A stretch of 64,000 nucleotides of DNA, from the NCBI GenBank assembly GCA_965197565.1, contig CBDANK010000003.1, positions 124,001-188,000 on the forward strand, in the 5' to 3' direction. Within the stretch, counting starts at the first letter, position 1; each line of letters opens with the position of its first letter. The position numbers and the translations under genes are program-made. A model generated the notes under the pieces. That model did no database searches and was not told the DNA's origin. It saw only the letters and a program-made list of their open reading frames with translations. Below are positions 58,480 through 64,000 of the stretch, one piece after another. This stretch comes from G963667675 sp965197565. GTDB taxonomy: Bacteria > Chloroflexota > Dehalococcoidia > Lucifugimonadales > UBA3495.

Positions 58480-60174
58480 CTAGCTTTCGGTTGGCCGAAA
58501 GTCCAGCACTTTTAGGGTTAGCCTCTCCACCCCCTGCCAGCGGTCTAAAATCAAGGAGTAGACCAAGTCCACCTCCGACGTTCCGTCGACCCACCGCTGC
58601 GCTTCGTTGAAAGCCAGGGCCACCCCTTGTTCGTTTCCTTGGGCTACTTTGAGTTTCACGTGCTGACCCGTCTTGCCCACGTACTGAGTCTCCAGCACCC
58701 GGGCCCTGCGGGTCAAAAACAACGGCTGGCGGTTTCCGGGGCCAAAGGGCTCCAGCTTGGAGAGCCAACCCCGAAGACCGCCGCTCAATTCCTCAAAACC
58801 GATCTCGGCGTCGACTGTCAACGTCGGTTGAAGCTCAAGGGGCGCCAGAGCCTTCTCGACAATCCCGGTCAACCTATCTTCCAAAAGAGGAAGCTTGTCT
58901 TTGGAGAGGGTAAATCCGGCTGCTTGAGCGTGGCCCCCGAACCGCAGGAACAGGTCCTGACAACCCGAGAAGGCCTCGAATATGTCGAGTTCCGGGATGC
59001 TGCGTCCGCTGCCCACCACGCGGTCGTCTTCCACCGCCATAGCCACGGCCGGACGGTGGAAAGTCTCCGCCAACCGCCCGGCTACCAGACCCGCTAGACC
59101 GCGGGTAATCTCTTGACCCGACACCAGCAACACAGCAGGCAACTCCGCCGACTCGATGCGGTCCAAGACCTGCTTGTGGGCTGCCTCCATGGCCTCCTCG
59201 GTCAGCTCCCGGCGTTGGCGATTCAAAGCTTCCAGTTTCTCGGCCAAAGCCTGGGCTTCAGAGGGCGAGGTGGTGGTCAGCAATCGGAAACTGTCCATGG
59301 AATGGCCCAGCCGGCCCGGAGAGTTGAGACGCGGTGTTACCTGGAATGATATTGTCTCGGTGGTTAGGGGCCCCGGTTGTACTCCGGCGAGGCGGTACAA
59401 CGCTTGGAGGCCCGGCCGTTGGGTCTGGGCCAGCGCCGCCAAGCCCTCCTGCACCAGATACCGGTTTTCGTCCAGCAACGGCACCAAGTCAGCGATGGTG
59501 CCCATTGCGGCCAGCTCCAAGAGGCTCCTGTCCCATGGCTGCCCATGAAATTGATAGAGGCCCTGGGCTAACTTGAAGGCCAAACCGGCGCCGCAAAGGT
59601 CGAAGAACGGATAGCTGCTGCCGGGAAGCTGCGGGTTGATAATCGCCGCCGCCACGGGTAGGTCCGATTGGGGCAGGTGGTGATCGGTAATGATGATGTC
59701 GACGCCCAGTTGCCGGGCATAAGCCACTTCTTCCCATGAGGTCACGCCGCAGTCCACGGTGACGATTAGGGTCACTCCTTGGTCGACCAGACGCCGGATA
59801 GCCGCCGTGGACAAGCCGTGGCCCTCCTCGGTGCGATGGGGCAAGTAGGGCAGAACCCGCAGGCCGAAGGCTTTCAACCCCTCGGAAGCTATGGCTGTTC
59901 CGGTTACGCCGTCAACATCGAAATCGCCGAAAACCGCCACCAACTCCCGGTGGTTGATTGCTTGATAAATCCGCCGCAGCGCCGGTTCCATGCCGGCCAA
60001 ACGCAGCGGATCATAGGGCAGCCGTTGCGGCGGCTCCAAGAAGATTCGCAGCTTATCGGCACTGTCAATTCCCCGGCGCACCAGCACCTTGGCAATCGCC
60101 GAAGGAAGCTGTGAAGGTAAGGAATGGCCCGTAACCGGAGCGGGTAATTCCCACCGCTTGGCGGCGCCGGTCAT
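58480..60174 (-). CDS. recJ: single-stranded-DNA-specific exonuclease RecJ
   Basis: 564 residues. The DHH-family metal motifs are GDFDVDG (residues 83-89), VDCG (140-143) and TDHH (163-166). GSSYPFFDLCGAGLAFKLAQ, ELAAMGTIADLVPLLDENR and RFGGHAQAAGFTL (DHHA1 part) follow, and the C-terminal OB domain includes GNRQPLF and QHVKLKV. It degrades single-stranded DNA 5' to 3' in recombination and repair. It lies 10 bp downstream of fabF on the same strand. Confidence 0.94.
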   Translation of the reverse strand: MTGAAKRWELPAPVTGHSLPSQLPSAIAKVLVRRGIDSADKLRIFLEPPQRLPYDPLRLAGMEPALRRIYQAINHRELVAVFGDFDVDGVTGTAIASEGLKAFGLRVLPYLPHRTEEGHGLSTAAIRRLVDQGVTLIVTVDCGVTSWEEVAYARQLGVDIIITDHHLPQSDLPVAAAIINPQLPGSSYPFFDLCGAGLAFKLAQGLYQFHGQPWDRSLLELAAMGTIADLVPLLDENRYLVQEGLAALAQTQRPGLQALYRLAGVQPGPLTTETISFQVTPRLNSPGRLGHSMDSFRLLTTTSPSEAQALAEKLEALNRQRRELTEEAMEAAHKQVLDRIESAELPAVLLVSGQEITRGLAGLVAGRLAETFHRPAVAMAVEDDRVVGSGRSIPELDIFEAFSGCQDLFLRFGGHAQAAGFTLSKDKLPLLEDRLTGIVEKALAPLELQPTLTVDAEIGFEELSGGLRGWLSKLEPFGPGNRQPLFLTRRARVLETQYVGKTGQHVKLKVAQGNEQGVALAFNEAQRWVDGTSEVDLVYSLILDRWQGVERLTLKVLDFRPTES

Positions 60175-60184
60175 AGCCGCGGCC

Positions 60185-61444
60185 CTAGCCGGCCATTTGA
60201 GGGTTGGCGAAGACCAACACGGAGTTGTGGCCGCCGAACCCGAAGGAGTTGCTCATTGCTACGCCGATCTCAGCGGAGCAGGCCTGGTTGGCTGTGTAGT
60301 TCAAGTCGCACTCTGGGTCCGGCTGTTCCAGGTTCGTGGTAGGTGGAATCAAGCCGTGGCCCATTGCCATGACGCATATAGCCGCTTCCAATGCTCCTCC
60401 CGAGCCCAACAAGTGGCCGGTCATAGACTTGGTGGAGCTTATGGGTATGCGGTAGGCATCTTCTCCCAGGGCCAGCTTGATGGCCTTGGTTTCCTGCCGG
60501 TCATTAAGCGGAGTGGACGTGCCGTGAGCATTGAGGTAATCGACCTCGGAGGGGTCGATGCCAGCGGCCTTGAGAGCGATTTTCATGGCCTTGCCGGCGC
60601 TATGGCCAGCAGGAGACGGCTCGGTGAGGTGGTGAGCGTCGGAAGTGGCTCCATAGCCCCGCACCTCCGCTAGGACGGGCACACCTCGCCGCTCCGCGCT
60701 CTCCCGGCTTTCCAGCACCAATACCGCGGAGCCTTCTCCTATAACGAATCCGTCACGTCGTATATCGAAGGGCTTGCTGGCCTTCTTGGGGTCTTCGTTA
60801 AAGCGCGATAAGGCCCTCATGGCATTGAAACCGGCGACGGTCACCGGGTAAATAGGGGCTTCACTGCCGCCAGCCAGCACAACGTCTTCCTGGCCACGCT
60901 GGATCATCTCCCAGCCTTGGCCCAGTGCGTCGGCGCCGCTGGAACAGGAGGACACCGTACAGTAGTTAGCCCCCATGGACCCGGTTACCATCGAAACCTG
61001 AGCCGAAGCCATGTCCGCCAGCATCATGGGTATCAGAAAGGGGCTGACACGCTTCGGACCCCGTTGGCCGAGCACCTCGAATTGCTGCGACAGAGTAATG
61101 ATTCCGCCGATGCCGCTCCCGATGATGACCCCGACCCGGTAGGGGTCTATCGTGTCCGGGGTTAGCCGGGCCTGCCGGCAGGCCTCTTGAGCGGCCACCG
61201 CAGCAAACTGGGCAAAGCGGTCCATGCGCCGAGCGTCTTTGCGGTCCAAATAGCTTTCCGGGTCGAACCCCTTGACCTCGGCGGCGAAGCGGGTGTCGAA
61301 ACCCTCGGTGTCGAAAGCGGTTATGAAATCGATGCCTGATTGCCCTTCCGCCAGACCGGCCCACGTGGAATGAGCGTCCAGCCCCAAGGGGCTTACTATG
61401 CCGATGCCTGTAACAAAAACTCGACGATTATTGTTCACATCCAT
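60185..61444 (-). CDS. fabF: 3-oxoacyl-[acyl-carrier-protein] synthase II
   Basis: 419 residues. The catalytic Cys is C167 in SSCSSGAD, with His307 in NAHGTSTPLND and His344 after Lys339 in TKSMTGHLLGS. The C-terminal FGFGGHNSVLVFA is standard. The enzyme elongates acyl-ACP by condensation with malonyl-ACP. The Cys neighbourhood reads V-S-S-C-S-S-G instead of the usual T-A-C-A-S/T-G, a small deviation. Followed by recJ; 126 bp after the radical-SAM gene. Confidence 0.94.
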   Translation of the reverse strand: MDVNNNRRVFVTGIGIVSPLGLDAHSTWAGLAEGQSGIDFITAFDTEGFDTRFAAEVKGFDPESYLDRKDARRMDRFAQFAAVAAQEACRQARLTPDTIDPYRVGVIIGSGIGGIITLSQQFEVLGQRGPKRVSPFLIPMMLADMASAQVSMVTGSMGANYCTVSSCSSGADALGQGWEMIQRGQEDVVLAGGSEAPIYPVTVAGFNAMRALSRFNEDPKKASKPFDIRRDGFVIGEGSAVLVLESRESAERRGVPVLAEVRGYGATSDAHHLTEPSPAGHSAGKAMKIALKAAGIDPSEVDYLNAHGTSTPLNDRQETKAIKLALGEDAYRIPISSTKSMTGHLLGSGGALEAAICVMAMGHGLIPPTTNLEQPDPECDLNYTANQACSAEIGVAMSNSFGFGGHNSVLVFANPQMAG

Positions 61445-61570
61445 TCTCAGCTATCCGGACCGCCCTCTAACCGGCTCAAACAGACCGGCAACAGGGCCAT
61501 ACTGGTTTCGACACGCGTTAGTGAAGCAGCCCTCCGGCCCTGCGCGGAAATGGGTGCGGCCCTTAGGGGA

Positions 61571-63361
61571 TCATTCCCGGACGGCTTTGGCTTGCCTGGG
61601 GTCCAGCACCATTCGGTTGAGCATGTCGGTAAGTTCAGTGATTCGCCTGGATACGTTGGCCGCCAACTCATTGCCGCCGGTGTCCACCGGGTCAGACAGC
61701 GTCTTCAAAGACTCGGTGAGCTCGTTGATCCGGGTTCCCACGGCCTCGGCCACGTCCCGCCGGGCGTTGGCCAAGGGTTGGGAGGTCGTGCGCAAGGTTT
61801 CCACCAGTTCGCTGACCCGTTGGGAGATATTCTCACCGAATTCCTTGCCGGTCATGGACACCGGGTCGGACCAGTTCCTGAGAGATTCGGTGGCGTCTGC
61901 GATACGAGTGGATATGTTATCGCCAAACTCTCTACTGGTGGTCGCCAAGCGAAGCCGGTAGCTGCGCAGGACTCGGAATATCCGGCCATATAGGTCGTCC
62001 ACCGATTTCAATTTGGCGGTGTATTTGTCGAACAACTCCCGGCTCTCCTCCATGGTCCAGCGCTGGTCGTAGTGGACCAACTGACGGCCGGTATAAAGGT
62101 GATAGGGCCTCATCTTGCCCTCGGGCAGCAGCTCGCCATTCTCGTCCAAGGGGACCATGCCTTCCCAATTGGACGTGGCCGGCAGGGGAGTGAGCAGGTT
62201 GGCGGTCTGGTATTTGCTGATCTCGGTTACCCAATCAGCCAACTGCATGATGCTTTCCTCAGTGTCGTAGGGCAACCCGATAATAGTCATGGCCACCAAA
62301 GCGAATCCCCGCTGCGTAAGGTCAATCATGTCGCGATGGGTGTCGCCCGGCTCCTGGCGTTTTCGCACCAGCTTCAAATTTTCGGCATTGTCGGACTCCA
62401 CGCCAATATAGAGCATCTTGATATTGGCGTCATACATTGCTTCAGCTAGTTCCGGGTCCTGGCCTACCTCGGCGCGCGCCTGGCAAATCATGCTGATGCC
62501 TTGGACGTGCTCCTTCCATCCTTTGAGCCGGGCCAAGCGCTCATTCCGGTACTTTATGGCCCGCAGCGGCGGCGGATGGAGATCGTCGGAAATAAACACT
62601 TGGAACGATCCGTTCCGAGAGGAGTGGATTAGCCCGTCCGCCGCCATCTGCTTGAGCTGATGGATGCGCTTGATCTCCGTTTCCCTAGCTATCAGCCGGT
62701 ACCCGAGGAATTGTTGTATCACCTGGCAATAGGTGCACTTTTCAGTGCAGCCTCGCACCGTCTCCAGCACGCCTCCGGCAAGGGGGTTGCTCGGTGACAG
62801 GTCCCTGATGGAGTGAAAGTCGGGAAGCTCCACAAAATCGGGAGAAACTAAGCCGGACCGCCGCGTCTGCACGACCTGTCCTTCGCGCCGGTAGCTAATG
62901 CCGGGAACCTTATCCAGATAAGCCTCCCGCTGGGAACCGCGGTAGGCGAGCAGCACATCGCACAACTGGCCTATGATGTCTTCCCCTTCCCGCTGGACTA
63001 CCACGTCGAAGTGCCCATAATCGAACGCTTCTTCGGGCAGGGGACTCATCTGGGGTCCGCCGCCGACGGTGACGATACCGGGGTGGTATTGCTTAGCCTG
63101 CCGAGCGATCTGGTAGGCGCGGGGAGCCTCGTTTATCAACGCCGTCACCAGAAGGATGTCGACGTCCTGCAGGTCCTTATCAGGATCAATCAGTCCGGAG
63201 CGGTCTTCGAACCAAATCTCCCGCTCGTAATGGAACAGACCGTTCCACTGGGCCAATGCGCCGGAAAGAAACAACATTCCCTGGCGGGGAATGGCAATGT
63301 ACTCAAAGTTGCCGCCGGTTGACGCCGGTTGCAGCAGCAACACCCGTTTGGTCTTGGTCAT
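61571..63361 (-). CDS. B12-binding-domain radical SAM protein with C-terminal helical repeats
   Basis: 596 residues from the ATG at 63361 (GGGGGT site); ATG 63373 is an alternative. Residues 1-140 resemble a B12-binding Rossmann domain (ILLVTALINEAPRAYQIARQAK, TVGGGPQMSPLPEEAF). The radical-SAM cluster is C205, C209, C212 (CTEKCTYC). MLYIGVESDNAENLKLVRKRQEPGDTHRD and TIIGLPYDTEES are family-typical. From about 475 to 590 there are four copies of a 28-32 residue unit of the pattern G-x-N-[IV]-S-x-R-[IV]-x-[ED]-x-x-[ED]-x-L, probably a coiled coil. The reaction is unknown; methyl transfer or ring formation are common in the family. Confidence 0.88.
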   Translation of the reverse strand: MTKTKRVLLLQPASTGGNFEYIAIPRQGMLFLSGALAQWNGLFHYEREIWFEDRSGLIDPDKDLQDVDILLVTALINEAPRAYQIARQAKQYHPGIVTVGGGPQMSPLPEEAFDYGHFDVVVQREGEDIIGQLCDVLLAYRGSQREAYLDKVPGISYRREGQVVQTRRSGLVSPDFVELPDFHSIRDLSPSNPLAGGVLETVRGCTEKCTYCQVIQQFLGYRLIARETEIKRIHQLKQMAADGLIHSSRNGSFQVFISDDLHPPPLRAIKYRNERLARLKGWKEHVQGISMICQARAEVGQDPELAEAMYDANIKMLYIGVESDNAENLKLVRKRQEPGDTHRDMIDLTQRGFALVAMTIIGLPYDTEESIMQLADWVTEISKYQTANLLTPLPATSNWEGMVPLDENGELLPEGKMRPYHLYTGRQLVHYDQRWTMEESRELFDKYTAKLKSVDDLYGRIFRVLRSYRLRLATTSREFGDNISTRIADATESLRNWSDPVSMTGKEFGENISQRVSELVETLRTTSQPLANARRDVAEAVGTRINELTESLKTLSDPVDTGGNELAANVSRRITELTDMLNRMVLDPRQAKAVRE

Positions 63362-63679
63362 TTTTACCCCCATCCGCTAGTTTTAGATGGACTCAGTGTG
63401 TTTGTTTGTCCATCAAATGCCGTCCCAGCAGGAACCGCTAGCTATTACCGGCCGGAAGCAGCTATCCCAGCGGCGCACTTCACCATGCTGGTTTCCTATT
63501 ATACCTTATTGATTTACGTAAACACACGGTTTCTTGATTATTACCAGGACGATTGCAAAGTGCCCGCTAAAGACCAAATCCGTTCGTGGTGAGCCTGTCT
63601 CCGCTATACTGATGACTCTTATGGCCCCATAAAGTCTCGAACAACCCGGTTTCGTAACTGGACCGATGGCACCGCAGTC

Positions 63680-63708
63680 TTGACCGTTCCCTCAAGCTCC
63701 CGTAAAAT
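63680..63708 (+). promoter_or_regulatory. promoter of the integrase gene
   Basis: TTGACC at 63680-63685, a 17-base spacer, and TAAAAT at 63703-63708. It lies 51 bases before the ATG. The gap 63374-63759 has no other coding signal. Confidence 0.6.
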
Positions 63709-63717
63709 ACCACTACA

Positions 63718-63736
63718 TCCCACACATGGTGTGGGA
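63718..63736 (+). promoter_or_regulatory. inverted repeat between the integrase promoter and start codon
   Basis: TCCCACAC (63718-63725) and GTGTGGGA (63729-63736) are perfect inverted arms around ATG, centred about 12 bases after the expected transcription start. A likely operator of an excision or lysogeny-type regulator. Confidence 0.5.
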
Positions 63737-63759
63737 AACAATATGGGAATAAAGGGAGC

Positions 63760-64000
63760 ATGGGCAAGCTTACCGCACTTTCCGCAAAGACCCTTAGCAA
63801 ACCCGGCAGGCACGGCGACGGCGACGGCCTCTACCTCAACGTCTCCCCTTCCGGGAGCAAATCGTGGGTCCAGAGAATTGTAATCTATGGACGGCGCCGG
63901 GACATAGGGCTGGGGCCCTATCCCGCGGTCAGCCTTGCCAGGGCCCGGGAGATCGCCCGCGACAATCGCACCGCCGTTGCTCAGGGCCGGGACCCGGTCG
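63760..64000 (+). CDS. tyrosine recombinase (P4-type integrase), 3' truncated by the window
   Basis: 80 residues are visible, all of the N-terminal arm-type DNA-binding domain (DUF4102-like): LTALSAKTLSKPGRHGDGDGLYLNVSPSGSKSWVQRIVIYGRR, then GLGPYPAVSLARAREIARDNR and AVAQGRDPV. This pattern is found in P4-type phage and genomic-island integrases. The catalytic domain lies beyond the window. The start ATG follows AAAGGGAGC. No tRNA is adjacent, so the attachment site must be elsewhere or in the unseen sequence. Confidence 0.85.
   Translation, partial: MGKLTALSAKTLSKPGRHGDGDGLYLNVSPSGSKSWVQRIVIYGRRRDIGLGPYPAVSLARAREIARDNRTAVAQGRDPV

Overview
The window is bacterial chromosomal DNA of moderately high GC, densely packed with short operons. 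Several things point to Chloroflexota, probably a Dehalococcoidia/SAR202-like lineage: separate cofG and cofH genes followed by cofD, cofC and an LLM-class oxidoreductase, an archaeal-type (class V) fructose-1,6-bisphosphatase, a UbiA-type DPPR-synthase-like enzyme, many TTG/GTG starts, and short dispersed inverted-repeat elements. This assignment is inferred from gene content only; there is no rRNA in the window.

Layout. 0-4.6 kb: a truncated SCO1664-like gene, a VOC protein, and a minus-strand operon (small membrane protein, UbiA, DUF362, YchF). 5.4-8.5 kb: an Rrf2 regulator, then a MoeB-like E1 enzyme and a CysM-like cysteine synthase behind a structured leader. 9-14.5 kb: F420 biosynthesis (cofG, cofH, cofD, cofC) plus an LLM enzyme. 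14.7-30.5 kb: fabI, a TPR/zinc-ribbon membrane protein, a K+ channel, an MMPL transporter, class V FBPase, a PNPOx-like protein, aspS, a YyaL-like protein and the large helicase Lhr. 31-43 kb: Nudix, MobA-like and XdhC maturation factors, a C26 peptidase, gyrA, a flavin reductase, a BtuF-like protein, an MFS carrier, an HpcH aldolase, an asparaginase-like protein and a frameshifted phosphoesterase. 43.6-47.8 kb: tRNA-Lys, then a GrdE-like/GrdB-like pair, a zinc-ribbon miniprotein and a second LLM enzyme. 49.7-63.4 kb: tRNA-Leu, dppD, dppF, lepA, DinB, galU, SRP RNA, ksgA, ispE, lgt, recJ, fabF and a B12/radical-SAM protein. The right edge enters a tyrosine-recombinase gene, possibly the start of an integrated element.

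Two discoveries stand out. First, the gene at 45103-46431 resembles the selenoprotein B subunit of glycine/sarcosine/betaine reductase and is read through an in-frame TGA at codon 350, the position of selenocysteine in GrdB. A 7-bp perfect hairpin with a G-rich apical loop begins 11 nt after the TGA and looks like a bacterial SECIS. Its partner at 43797-45087 resembles GrdE but has Tyr where the pyruvoyl-forming Cys should be, and carries a +1 frameshift. No other glycine reductase subunit is nearby. This looks like a divergent, orphan Sec-dependent two-subunit enzyme.

Second, the intergenic DNA holds several families of 140-240 bp non-autonomous inverted-repeat elements. One family has CAGGGTCTT ends and 10-bp target duplications at three sites; one of those copies has been invaded by two further, unrelated elements that both sit at TA dinucleotides. 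A separate element flanked by TTA lies directly upstream of fabI.

Functionally, the cof genes, two LLM enzymes and possibly the PNPOx-like protein suggest F420-based redox chemistry, although cofE is not in the window. XdhC and the MobA-like protein suggest a molybdenum hydroxylase elsewhere in the genome.
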